Source: VFZS01 sp964353255 (GTDB lineage Bacteria > Acidobacteriota > Terriglobia > Bryobacterales > Bryobacteraceae). Taken from it: a stretch of DNA of 22,357 nt. Below are positions 5,244 through 13,421 of the stretch, piece by piece. The translations under genes and the position numbers were made by a program. Below the pieces are notes generated by a model. That model made no database searches. It was given only the letters and a program-made list of their open reading frames with translations, and was not told where the DNA came from. How positions within the stretch are numbered: position 1 is the first letter of the stretch; each line of letters opens with the position of its first letter. The DNA is taken from positions 1 to 22,357 of the forward strand of contig CAYGVJ010000090.1 in NCBI GenBank assembly GCA_964353255.1. The letters are read 5' to 3'.

Positions 5244-6838
5244 GGAGCCTCGCTCTTGGGCTGCTCCTCACGGCTGGCCTGGGCGGCGGGAAGTTCTATC
5301 CTGATGACCCAATCCAGAAGGAGCCAAGGCCGCTCTCGGTGTCGAAAGCCCTCGGGCGCAAGCTCAGCGAGTACTACGATTTCTTCTGGCACACCTTCGC
5401 CACACCGGGCGAAAAGCAGCCCCGGACCAAGAAGATCCCGGCGCAGGGGGCCAACACGCTGGGCGAAGTGCCCGACGGCGCCTGGTACGTCAACCGCCAC
5501 GGTAGCAATCGCATGACCCTGGAGGAATTGCGTCGTGGCCCGGGCAACACCAACGGCCCGGAGATCGAGGGAGTCTGGAAGGTAATCTCCGCTAAGACCG
5601 AAGGAATCACTCCGGGATTCACCATCGAAGACTCGCAGAAGGGGCGGTTCATGGTGAAGGTTGATCCCCTGGACCATCCGGAGATGGCTACGGCGGCCGA
5701 CGTGATCGGGGCCAAGTTTTTCTATGCTCTCGGCTACTACGTGCCCGAAAACTACGTGATCAAGTTCGAGCGCCGGCAGCTTAGGGTGGACCCGCGCGCC
5801 GTGCTGACGGACGCCGAAGGCAAGCGCCGGAAGATGAACGAGCGGGACGTGGACGAGGTCCTCTACGAGGTTCCCCGGGACTCGCAGGGACGCTACCGGG
5901 GGGTGGCCAGCCGGATTTTGAATGGCACGTGGCTGGGCCCGTTCCGCTTCCACGGCGTGCGCAAAGATGATCCGAACGATACGGTCCCTCACGAGCACCG
6001 CCGCGATCTGCGCGGGCTGTTAGTATTCTGCGCCTGGCTGGGGCACAACGACGTCAAGTCCCTGAACAACCTGGACATGCTGGTCGAAGAAGGCGGCGTC
6101 AGCTACATCAAGCACCACCTGATCGACTTCGGCGCCGCCTTCGGCAGCGACAGCTTCACGGCCAAGAGCCCTCGCGCCGGCAACGAGCACCTGTTTGCCT
6201 TTCGGTCCGCCATGCTCCGGATCCTGACCCTGGGACTGTACGTGCCGCGCTGGGCCAAGGCGCGCTACCCGGACCTGCCTGCGGTGGGGCGCTTTGAGGC
6301 CGAGATCTTCGAGCCGGAGCGCTGGAAACCCAACTACCCAACTCCCGCTTTCAATAACCGCCTGCCGGATGACACTTTCTGGGCGGCCAAGCAGGTGATG
6401 GCCTTCCGGGACGAGGAGATCCGGGCCATCGTGGAGACCGGCCAGTACAGTGACCCGCGGAGCGTGGATTGGATCACGCGGTGCCTGATCACGCGCCGCG
6501 ACAAGATCGGAAAGACCTACTTCGCGCGGGTCCTGCCCCTGGACCGGTTCGAGGTCCATAACGACCGGCTGGAGTTCGAAGACCTGTCGGCGAAGTACGG
6601 ATTCGGGGCTCCCCGGCAGTACACGGTGCAGTGGTCGCGGTTTGACAACGACACCGAGCGGAAAAGCCTGCTACCTGGCCGGACGAGCTTCGCCCTCCCG
6701 GCGGAGCTTCGCAGCGCTGGGCCGGGTGAATACTTCGCCGCCGACATACGCTCGGATGATGCGAAGAAAACCGTGACCGTGTACCTGCGCACGAAGAAGG
6801 GCGCAGTCGAGGTAGTGGGTATCGACCGGACCTGGTGA
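5216..6838 (+). CDS. Exported protein with kinase-like motifs, conserved in Acidobacteriota-type genomes
   Basis: A 540-residue protein with a signal peptide-like N-terminus (LGSLALGLLLTAGLGGG). The start is probably TTG 5216, with GAAGGG about 10 nt upstream; it overlaps the barrel gene by 28 bp. The middle carries motifs in kinase order: FMVKVD (K148), an E-rich helix start at E156, GYYVPENYVIKF like a lobe hinge (173-184), HNDVKSLNNL (H277, D279, K281, N284) and IDFGAAFG (DFG 304-306). These match a catalytic loop and metal-binding motif of HipA/Fam20-like atypical kinases. The C-terminal part (WKPNYPTPAFNN, FWAAKQVMAF, RRDKI) belongs to the conserved family as I recall it. Kinase activity is inference; the fold could instead be a pseudokinase. 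Confidence 0.65.
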   Translation: MDQVQQRVLGSLALGLLLTAGLGGGKFYPDDPIQKEPRPLSVSKALGRKLSEYYDFFWHTFATPGEKQPRTKKIPAQGANTLGEVPDGAWYVNRHGSNRMTLEELRRGPGNTNGPEIEGVWKVISAKTEGITPGFTIEDSQKGRFMVKVDPLDHPEMATAADVIGAKFFYALGYYVPENYVIKFERRQLRVDPRAVLTDAEGKRRKMNERDVDEVLYEVPRDSQGRYRGVASRILNGTWLGPFRFHGVRKDDPNDTVPHEHRRDLRGLLVFCAWLGHNDVKSLNNLDMLVEEGGVSYIKHHLIDFGAAFGSDSFTAKSPRAGNEHLFAFRSAMLRILTLGLYVPRWAKARYPDLPAVGRFEAEIFEPERWKPNYPTPAFNNRLPDDTFWAAKQVMAFRDEEIRAIVETGQYSDPRSVDWITRCLITRRDKIGKTYFARVLPLDRFEVHNDRLEFEDLSAKYGFGAPRQYTVQWSRFDNDTERKSLLPGRTSFALPAELRSAGPGEYFAADIRSDDAKKTVTVYLRTKKGAVEVVGIDRTW

Positions 6839-6840
6839 GG

Positions 6841-8052
6841 TCAGGGCCGGAAGGACCGTCTCAGCAGTTCCTTGGCTTCCTGTTGGGAGCCCGCGACGTC
6901 CTCGGCCGCCGCCACGGTGTTATACTGCGCCAGAGCCTCGTCCCTGCGGCCCTGAAGATCGAGCGTCTTGCCCAGCTCCAGGCGCGCCAGGGTCAGCGAC
7001 CGGGCGGATGCCCGGCTCTCCACGAGTGACTTGCCGAACCAACCGGCCGAAGCGATCAGGTCGCCCTTCCCGCGGAAGGCCACCCCCAGGCGGTTGTACA
7101 GTGCGGCCCTCTCCAGCTCGGCGAACTTGGGCTCTCCGGCCTCACGCTTCCGCAGAATCTCTTCATAAATGGCGATTGCCTTTTCGGGCTGCTTCATGCG
7201 CAGGGCCAGGCCGGCCATGTCCAGCGGCGCCAGGTAGTTCTGCGAGTACCTCTGCCGCAGTTGCGAGAGGTACTCGAGCGCCTTCGGGTAGTTCTTCTCG
7301 CGAGTGTTTATCAGAATGAGAATGACGCGCGCGTCGTCGCCCACCAGCAAGGCCTTGTCCGCGGCTGTCTCCAGGTCTTGCTTCCCGCGCGCCTTGTCGC
7401 CCCGGTAGCCCAGCAGGTAACCCACGCACTTCACCGTCCAGCTCACGCTTCCGGCCACATAGTTGTATACTCCCGTGGAAAGCTGGGCGTCGTGGAAATT
7501 CGGATCCCGGCGCAGCAGTTCGCGATGATCCCGGTAGGTCTTGCTTCCGTATCGAAAGGCCGACCACCAGCTGCGTCTCAGCGCTATCTCGAAGCTGGCC
7601 AGGTTTTGGTAGGCCACTCCCCGCACGAAGAGAGCGGCGCGATCATCCGGGTTCTTCTGAAGCAGCGCCTGGGCTGTTTCTATGGCCCGCTCGCTGGCCT
7701 GCCGGAACCTTGCCTCGAAGGACGGGTCAGGCTGCAAAGCGTATTTAGGCAGCTCGGAGAAGAAGTCGGAAGCGGCAAAACGGTCGATGCTGAGCCCCTG
7801 TTTCTTGTTCAGTTCCTGGACCCAGTAGGTGAAGGCCAGGTAGGCGTAGCCCGCGGGGTCGTTGGGGGCCTCTTTGATCAGGCGTTCGAAATTGCTGGCG
7901 GCCCGCTCGTACTCCAGGTTGTAAATGTCGTGCACGCCTTGCTGGATGCGCGCCAGCAGCTCGGGAGGAAAAGGACTCACCTGGGCGACCGCGTTTCCCA
8001 GCGGCCACAGCATCCAGGCGGCAGCGCAAACTCGCAGCCGGGTTGTCGCCAT
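6841..8052 (-). CDS. Exported TPR-repeat protein
   Basis: A 403-residue protein with an N-terminal signal peptide (WMLWPLGNAVAQ, likely cut after A23). Helical repeats of TPR type fill the rest: about 35-62, 120-155, 250-300 and 315-385 (LYNRLGVAFRGKGDLIASAGWF and LGKTLDLQGRRDEALAQY are the clearest). An insert around 160-235 contains WWSAFRYGSKTYRDHRELLRRDP and YNYVAGSVSWTVK, which I recall from exported Acidobacteriota TPR proteins of unknown role. It should be a periplasmic or outer-membrane-associated scaffold. The start ATG follows the kinase stop by 5 nt, and GGAG overlaps that stop, so the genes are translationally coupled. It ends 2 bp from the convergent gene stop. Confidence 0.8.
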   Translation of the reverse strand: MATTRLRVCAAAWMLWPLGNAVAQVSPFPPELLARIQQGVHDIYNLEYERAASNFERLIKEAPNDPAGYAYLAFTYWVQELNKKQGLSIDRFAASDFFSELPKYALQPDPSFEARFRQASERAIETAQALLQKNPDDRAALFVRGVAYQNLASFEIALRRSWWSAFRYGSKTYRDHRELLRRDPNFHDAQLSTGVYNYVAGSVSWTVKCVGYLLGYRGDKARGKQDLETAADKALLVGDDARVILILINTREKNYPKALEYLSQLRQRYSQNYLAPLDMAGLALRMKQPEKAIAIYEEILRKREAGEPKFAELERAALYNRLGVAFRGKGDLIASAGWFGKSLVESRASARSLTLARLELGKTLDLQGRRDEALAQYNTVAAAEDVAGSQQEAKELLRRSFRP

Positions 8053-8057
8053 ACGCT

Positions 8058-10025
8058 TCACTCCGCAGGCAGGGTGACCACGATGCGGGTCCCCCGCCCC
8101 TCCTGGATGGGACTTTCCACCGAGATATCGCCGCCCAGGTGACGCACGCTCTTGCGCACGATGGCCAGACCCAGGCCGGTGCCTTTCTGCTTGGTGGTAA
8201 AGAAGGGTTCGAAGATCTTCTCGCGGATCTCGACCGGAATGCCTGATCCCTGGTCGCTCACCGCGATGCACACGCTGGCGTTGTCGCCCGCTTTCGCCTC
8301 CAGGCGGACGACGCCCCCGGGCGGAGAGGCCTGGACGGCGTTGAGTATCAAGTTGAGCACGACTTGCTTGATGAGCTCCGGGTTGGTGCGCCTCAGCTTC
8401 AACGGCGCTTCAACGCTGTGTTCTATCCGGACCTCCGTGGGAGAATACTGCCGCGCCAGCATCTGGGCCATGCTCTCCAGCATGCCTGATAGATCAACTT
8501 CGGTCTGCACCTCGGGCACCGGCCGCGAGAAGTTGAGCAGTTGCTGAACGCACCGGTTCAGGCGGTCGATCTCCTCGAGCATGTAGGACACGTCGCGCCC
8601 ATAGCGCTGCGCCACCGCCTGGTCCTCCAGCAGCAATTGCGCCAGCGTCTTGATAGAGCTCAGCGGGTTCCTGATCTCGTGGGCAATCGTGGCGGCCACC
8701 TGACCCAGGCTGGCCAGATGTTCCTGTTTGACCAGGGTCTTCTCCAGGTTGATCTTTTCTTCCACGATGCGGCAGGTTTCCAGGCTGTGAGAGATCTGCC
8801 GGCTCAGGCCCAGCAGAGTGGCTTCATCTTCGTCGAGAAAGATGCGCGGCGAGCTGTCCAGGAAGAGCATTCCGACCAGGCGGTCCTCGTACCAAAGTGG
8901 GAACAGGTAGTTGAAGCCCGCCTCGGCCAGGGCCCCCACCAGGCTCGGATCCTGGCACTGGTGGGTGTGCACCACGTCGAGGTGTCGCGCTCGAACCGCC
9001 GACTCGATTTCCCCTAGCGCGTCGGACAACCCGCCGGAATAGGGCGGTCCGAAGCGGCCGCGCGCCCTCGGCTGGCGAACGGTCACCAGCAGCGCCCGGC
9101 GAAGGCCGAAGGTTCGTCCCACCTCGTCGGCCAGGAACTGGAGTTTCCTTGGCAGGTCCAGGATGCGGGCCGCTTCTTCGATCAGCCGCTTGCTGAAGTC
9201 GGCATAGAGCTGGGTGCGCTTGGAGAGAAAGCGGGTCATCCACCCGTACAAGGGGAGCGACACCAGGGCGACGGCAAACAGCAGCGCCACTTCGGTCAGG
9301 GGCCCGAAAGCCCCGATCTCGTCCTCCAGAAAGCCGGCCACACGTCTCACCACAAACAGGTAAAAGGCGAAGACAGCGCCCACCACCAGGGCGAATACCA
9401 CCCGGCGGCTGATCAGCAGCCCCAGCAAATTGTGGTGGTACACGAAGTAGGCGAAGCATATGGGAGGCGCCAGCGACGCGTAGGCCACTGCCGGCCCGCC
9501 GCTCCCCGCCCACAGCGCGATGCCCAGCAAGACCAGCGCTCCGGCAAACGCCAGCGAGAAGCGCCGCTCGGAGGCTTCGACGTGGCGCCGCGGGGCGTAC
9601 AGGCACAGCCCGACCGTGGCCGCGAGGCTCACCCCCAGCCAGACGCCGAATCCTTGCGTCCGTCCCGTCTGCTGCATCCACCAGGCCACTGGGGCTGTTA
9701 CGTAAAGCCCTGCCCACCGGGCGCTGCGGAAGCCCGCCCAGCTCAGACTCAGGTGCAGCAGAGACACCGGCGCCAGGGCCAGCGCTACACGGGCTGCCTG
9801 ATCGAGCGCTGCCGCCAGAAGGCTCTCCTGGCTACCGCCGCTGGCCAGGTAGAACATCCCGATGGCTTTGGCGGCGTGCCACGAACCTGCGGCAGACACC
9901 GCAGCCAGGGCGAGTTGCTCTGTCAACCGGGCGCCCCGTCTTCTTGCCAGCACTACCGCCAGGAAGAGGTAGAGCACCGCTCCCAGCGTGAAGCCAAGCA
10001 ACTCGAGTGGGCGGGCCAGCAGCAT
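8058..10025 (-). CDS. Multi-pass membrane sensor histidine kinase, PrsK-like (7TM-GAF-HisKA-HATPase)
   Basis: A 655-residue sensor kinase. Residues 1-265 contain about seven or eight hydrophobic segments. Residues 270-425 fit a GAF-like domain (FLADEVGRTFGLRRALLVTV ... NYLFPLWYEDRLVGMLFLD). The dimerisation/phosphoacceptor domain has H449 in IAHEIRNPLSSIKT. The ATPase domain carries N562 (LILNAVQA), D591 (DQGSGI), FEPFFTTK and GTGLGLAIV (615-623). All catalytic boxes are intact. The layout matches PrsK, the kinase linked to exopolysaccharide/PEP-CTERM systems, but no exosortase is seen here. The gene starts 4 nt after the REC-HK stop, so the two are cotranscribed and may form one phosphorelay. 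Confidence 0.88.
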   Translation of the reverse strand: MLLARPLELLGFTLGAVLYLFLAVVLARRRGARLTEQLALAAVSAAGSWHAAKAIGMFYLASGGSQESLLAAALDQAARVALALAPVSLLHLSLSWAGFRSARWAGLYVTAPVAWWMQQTGRTQGFGVWLGVSLAATVGLCLYAPRRHVEASERRFSLAFAGALVLLGIALWAGSGGPAVAYASLAPPICFAYFVYHHNLLGLLISRRVVFALVVGAVFAFYLFVVRRVAGFLEDEIGAFGPLTEVALLFAVALVSLPLYGWMTRFLSKRTQLYADFSKRLIEEAARILDLPRKLQFLADEVGRTFGLRRALLVTVRQPRARGRFGPPYSGGLSDALGEIESAVRARHLDVVHTHQCQDPSLVGALAEAGFNYLFPLWYEDRLVGMLFLDSSPRIFLDEDEATLLGLSRQISHSLETCRIVEEKINLEKTLVKQEHLASLGQVAATIAHEIRNPLSSIKTLAQLLLEDQAVAQRYGRDVSYMLEEIDRLNRCVQQLLNFSRPVPEVQTEVDLSGMLESMAQMLARQYSPTEVRIEHSVEAPLKLRRTNPELIKQVVLNLILNAVQASPPGGVVRLEAKAGDNASVCIAVSDQGSGIPVEIREKIFEPFFTTKQKGTGLGLAIVRKSVRHLGGDISVESPIQEGRGTRIVVTLPAE

Positions 10026-10029
10026 TCTC

Positions 10030-11214
10030 TTACCCTGATCCAGTCGGCAACGTCACGGTGAAGCAGGCGCCTTCGCCCGGACAGCTTTGCACCTCGATCC
10101 GGCCGCGGTGGGCGCGCACGATCTGGTAGCAGATGGGGAGCCCCAATCCGGTGCCCACTTGCAGGCCCTTGGTGGTAAAGCCGGGATCGAAGATCTTGCC
10201 CAGGTGCTCGGTCGGGATGCCGCAGCCGTTGTCGGCGACCTCGACTTTCACGGCGCCCGCCTCCGCCCAGGTCCTTATCTGGATGCGCCCGGGACGGGAA
10301 GTTTGCTCGATGGCTTCCTTGGCGTTCAGCAGCAGATTCATGAAAAGCTGGTTCAACTGGCGCGGGGAGCAGGCGATCTCGGGCAGTTCGCCGAACTGCG
10401 TCACTACCTCGATGCGCTCTCCCAACTCGTGGCGGAGCAAGCGGAGCGTGCTTTCCACTCCCTGATGGACCTGCACCCGCTGGAAATCGGCCCGGTCCAA
10501 CTGGGCGAACTGGCGGAGCTCGCTCACGATGGAGCCGATCCGTTCGCAGGCCACCTGCGACTGGGCGGCGGCGGCAGCCAGCGCCTCGACCGCCGGCTTA
10601 AGTTCGAGAGCCTCCTCCGGCGGCTGGCTGTCACACCACTGGTGGATCTTCTGGGCCGCGCGCCCGAGGGTGTGACTGCTGCTCTGGAGCGCCCCCAGAG
10701 GGGTGTTGACCTCGTGCGCCACGCCGGCCACCAGGCGGCCCAGGGAGGCCATCTTCTCGGCCTGCACCAGGGCCGTCTGGGACTCCTTCAGTTCGGCCAG
10801 GGTTCGCTCCAGCTCGCGGTAGTAGAAACGGTTTTCCCGCAGCAGTCTCTGCTTCTCGACGGCGCTGGCCACCACCAGGCGCAATTCCTCGACGTCGAAA
10901 GGCTTGGTGAGGTAGTCGTGGGCGCCCACCCGCAGCGCCTCGATGGCCACCTCCTCCGAGCCGTAGGCGGTGATCAGCACCACCAGCGGAGGTTCCGGTT
11001 CCTGGTTCAAGTGGCGCAGCAGGGTTATACCGTCCATGCCGGGCATGTTGATGTCAGATACGACCACATCCGGCCGGAACTGCGCTATCTTCAGGAGCGC
11101 CGCCTGTCCATCCGCGGCTTCCTCCAGCAAATAACCCTGGTTGGCCAGCGCACGGGAGATCCCGTATCTGGCCGCCTCTTCGTCGTCTGCAACTAACACC
11201 CTGGTCGCCGTCAC
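10030..11214 (-). CDS. Hybrid signalling protein: N-terminal receiver fused to histidine kinase
   Basis: A 394-residue soluble protein with inverse hybrid order. The receiver (5-120) has the acidic pocket D10/D11, phosphoacceptor D54 (VVSDINMPGMDG), T82 and K104 (KPF). A coiled-coil linker (about 120-155) leads to the kinase: H167 in AGVAHEVNTPLGAL, N297 (MNLLLNAKEAI), D328 (DNGCGI), DPGFTTK and GTGLGL (354-359). The kinase half is clearly related to the soluble kinase at 16631-17470. The start is GTG at 11212-11214, preceded by GAGGAGG with 6-nt spacing. The receiver can be phosphorylated by another kinase, plausibly the membrane kinase encoded next, and then control this kinase; that wiring is inference. 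Confidence 0.88.
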   Translation of the reverse strand: MTATRVLVADDEEAARYGISRALANQGYLLEEAADGQAALLKIAQFRPDVVVSDINMPGMDGITLLRHLNQEPEPPLVVLITAYGSEEVAIEALRVGAHDYLTKPFDVEELRLVVASAVEKQRLLRENRFYYRELERTLAELKESQTALVQAEKMASLGRLVAGVAHEVNTPLGALQSSSHTLGRAAQKIHQWCDSQPPEEALELKPAVEALAAAAAQSQVACERIGSIVSELRQFAQLDRADFQRVQVHQGVESTLRLLRHELGERIEVVTQFGELPEIACSPRQLNQLFMNLLLNAKEAIEQTSRPGRIQIRTWAEAGAVKVEVADNGCGIPTEHLGKIFDPGFTTKGLQVGTGLGLPICYQIVRAHRGRIEVQSCPGEGACFTVTLPTGSG

Positions 11215-11339
11215 GAGCCGCCTCCTCGGCCCAACCTCCGGTCGTAATAACCCATAGTATGGCGCAAAGCGCCCGCCTTTTCCATCCCCGGCTGTGGCTG
11301 CCGCCCTGGACCGCGGCGTTTCCGCGCGCGCCGTCCGGC

Positions 11340-11381
11340 CTGTCAGCCGAATCTGGCGGGGGTGTCGCCCGAGCCTGACAG
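11340..11381. repeat. Inverted repeat in the divergent intergenic region
   Basis: CTGTCAG (11340-11346) and CTGACAG (11375-11381) are perfect 7-bp inverted copies separated by 28 nt. A smaller GGCG/CGCC stem is nested between them. The repeat lies between the divergent REC-HK and radical SAM genes, about 100 bp upstream of a sigma-54-like motif. It could be two half-sites for a regulator or a structured RNA. Nothing else recognisable occupies the 303-bp gap. Confidence 0.5.
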
Positions 11382-11478
11382 CGGACCACGGCTGCCGGAG
11401 TCTCGGCCGGCGTCCCGCTTCGCCTAATCGCTTTTGTGCTCAATAAGTTACCCGCCTGCCGCAGGGACCTGTCGGAAG

Positions 11479-11494
11479 TGGCATTGAGGGTGCC
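11479..11494 (+). promoter_or_regulatory. Possible sigma-54-type promoter
   Basis: TGGCATTGAGGGTGCC matches the -24/-12 consensus at TGGCA and TGC, with the required 12-bp GG-to-GC register, but not at the bases between. It lies 23 nt before the ATG at 11518, with GGAG 7 nt before that ATG. One chance match of this quality is possible. Confidence 0.3.
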
Positions 11495-11517
11495 CCCTTC
11501 CGGCATGGAGCCCAACT

Positions 11518-13344
11518 ATGGCAGGCAAGTTCATCGCACGCACCCTCAGGAACGTAATCTGGCGGGAGCGACCCTACTTCGCGCATCTGGCGCTTACGCA
11601 TCGCTGCAACATGCGTTGCCGGTTCTGCCACGTTCAGGATTCGCGGTTCCAAGAACTCGATACCGAAGGCATGAAGAAGGTGATCGATGTCCTCGACGAC
11701 TCGGGCGTGGCCGTGATCAGCATCAGCGGAGGCGGCGAGCCGCTGCTCCGCTCCGACTTCGCCGAGATCATCGATTACGCCGCCGGCAAGGGGATGTACA
11801 CCAAGATCACCTCCAACGGAACCCTGCCGCGCGCCAAGTACGAACAACTGCTCGGCAGCCGGATCAATGAGATCGGCATCTCCCTCGACGGGGTCCGGGG
11901 ACACGACATCCCCTTCAGTCACGTGGGCCAGCCCATCCTGGGAACTCTGCGGTATCTCAACGACCATTTGCCCCCGGGCCGGGCGCTCACCATCAATGTC
12001 ACCGTTTCGGAGGCCAACCGGGGCCAGGTGGACGAGATTGTTGGCTATTGCGCGCGGGAGTTTCGCCGCGCCAGGGTGTGGCTCAATCCTGTCGTGGTGG
12101 GCGAAGGGTCGCTCCGCACCGCGGCGCCGCGGCCAGTCAGCCCGGACTACCTGCGCCGCTCGAAGTCGCCCACACTGCTTTCCGCGGGATTCTATACGCG
12201 CGGCGTCGAGAAGCAGTGCGGCCAGGAGGTCTTCGACTGGGGTTGTCTGGCCGGCCAGCTCTTTTTCGACGTCAAGCCGAATGGAGACTACTGGCTCTGT
12301 CAGGATCAACCCTCGCCCGCTCCGCTGAACCTCCTGGATCCCGATTTCCGCAAGAAGTTGCGCGCAGCAGACTTGAGCGCCAGAAGAAAGTGCTCCGGTT
12401 GCACCTATTCCTGCTACTACGTGGTGCAGAACGGATTCCAGCTCCGGCACTGGCCCGACATGGCGGCCATGTGGTGGAGGACTCACACCGAGCCTGACGA
12501 CCGCTGTGTCGCCGTGGCGGAAAAGTACGGCTGGGTCGCCGGTCTGTGCAGCTTCCTCTTCGCGCGCTTGCCGGCGCCGTCGTTGAGTCGGGCCTTGCAC
12601 AGCCTGCTTCTGCTGCTGGTGGCGGTATTGATGCTGTCGGCCGGCGGACCTCCGGAGACGACCAACGCCGCGCAGGTTCTTGAGCGGATGGAGCAGGCCA
12701 ATGCGCAGCGGCAGCAGCGCCTGAAGTCCTGGACGAGTATCCGGCGATATAGAACGGAGAACACTCGCCTGCGCCGCTGGGCTGCTGCCACCGCCGAGGT
12801 GCGGTACACGGCTCCCAACACCAAGACGTACGCCATCCTTGATCGCGCCGGCTCGAAGCTCATTGTGAGCAGGGTCATCGAGCCGCTGCTTGCCGCCGAG
12901 CGCGACAGCGCCCGCGCGGATCAGCGGGCGGAAACCGATGTGTCGCGGAAGAACTACGAATTCGCCCGCTTCCGGTTTGATCGTGAGACCTCCAGTTACG
13001 TCTTTGACGCGGTTCCCAGGAAGCCGGGGAAGTACAACTTCCGGGGCCAGGTCTGGATCGACGCAGGCTCTTACGGCATCCGGCGCATCGAGGGCGAGCC
13101 GGCCCGTCCGCCATCGTTCTGGGTCAAGCGGATCCACTTTGTTCACGACTATGCTCGTTTCGGAGAGTTCTGGCTTCCGGTCCGCAACCACAGCGACGTT
13201 CAGCTTCGGGTTTTCGGCCACTCTGCGCTTGACATTCAGTACTCAGACCACCAATGGCACGAAACGTCGGACACGCAGGAAACCGCACTAACTGCCCGGT
13301 TCACAGCGGAAAGCGGGCAACGAACTTGCGAAAAACGTCCCTAG
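11518..13344 (+). CDS. Radical SAM/SPASM-like enzyme fused to a periplasmic LolA-like domain
   Basis: A 608-residue continuous frame with two unlike halves. Residues 20-345 are a radical SAM domain: C30, C34 and C37 (CNMRCRFC) bind the SAM cluster, with SISGGGEPL (68-76), TSNGTL and ISLDGV. Cysteines at 234, 243, 261, 292, 295 and 299 could hold auxiliary clusters, as in SPASM/twitch enzymes. Residues 358-375 are a hydrophobic segment (ALHSLLLLLVAVLMLSAG). Residues 383-580 resemble exported LolA-like proteins common in Acidobacteriota (KSWTSIRRYRTEN, NYEFARFRFD, FRGQVWIDAGSYGIRRIEGEPARPPSFW). No stop codon and no ATG-type start with a ribosome site separates the halves, so a fusion is likelier than two genes. 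Substrate is unknown. Confidence 0.8.
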   Translation: MAGKFIARTLRNVIWRERPYFAHLALTHRCNMRCRFCHVQDSRFQELDTEGMKKVIDVLDDSGVAVISISGGGEPLLRSDFAEIIDYAAGKGMYTKITSNGTLPRAKYEQLLGSRINEIGISLDGVRGHDIPFSHVGQPILGTLRYLNDHLPPGRALTINVTVSEANRGQVDEIVGYCAREFRRARVWLNPVVVGEGSLRTAAPRPVSPDYLRRSKSPTLLSAGFYTRGVEKQCGQEVFDWGCLAGQLFFDVKPNGDYWLCQDQPSPAPLNLLDPDFRKKLRAADLSARRKCSGCTYSCYYVVQNGFQLRHWPDMAAMWWRTHTEPDDRCVAVAEKYGWVAGLCSFLFARLPAPSLSRALHSLLLLLVAVLMLSAGGPPETTNAAQVLERMEQANAQRQQRLKSWTSIRRYRTENTRLRRWAAATAEVRYTAPNTKTYAILDRAGSKLIVSRVIEPLLAAERDSARADQRAETDVSRKNYEFARFRFDRETSSYVFDAVPRKPGKYNFRGQVWIDAGSYGIRRIEGEPARPPSFWVKRIHFVHDYARFGEFWLPVRNHSDVQLRVFGHSALDIQYSDHQWHETSDTQETALTARFTAESGQRTCEKRP

Positions 13345-13361
13345 ACGAGAAGCGAGAAACA

Positions 13362-13384
13362 TGCTATCTTTGCTGTGAATAGCA
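13362..13384. repeat. Inverted repeat upstream of the NTT gene
   Basis: TGCTAT and ATAGCA are perfect inverted 6-mers separated by 11 nt, centred about 49 bp before the start codon at 13422. The spacing suits a dimeric repressor or activator site. It is short enough to arise by chance. Confidence 0.35.
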
Positions 13385-13421
13385 CCTGCCCTGCCAAGGC
13401 CCAGGGCCGCAGGGGGAGATT

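Noticed and set aside
7261..8142. A 293-codon plus-strand open frame.
   Set aside because: It is antisense to the TPR gene, which has a clear signal peptide and repeats; GC-rich DNA commonly gives long shadow frames.
10087..11196. A 369-codon plus-strand open frame.
   Set aside because: It is antisense to the REC-HK hybrid and has no domain content.
11440..13221. A 593-codon minus-strand open frame.
   Set aside because: It is antisense to the radical SAM fusion, whose cysteine motifs are decisive.
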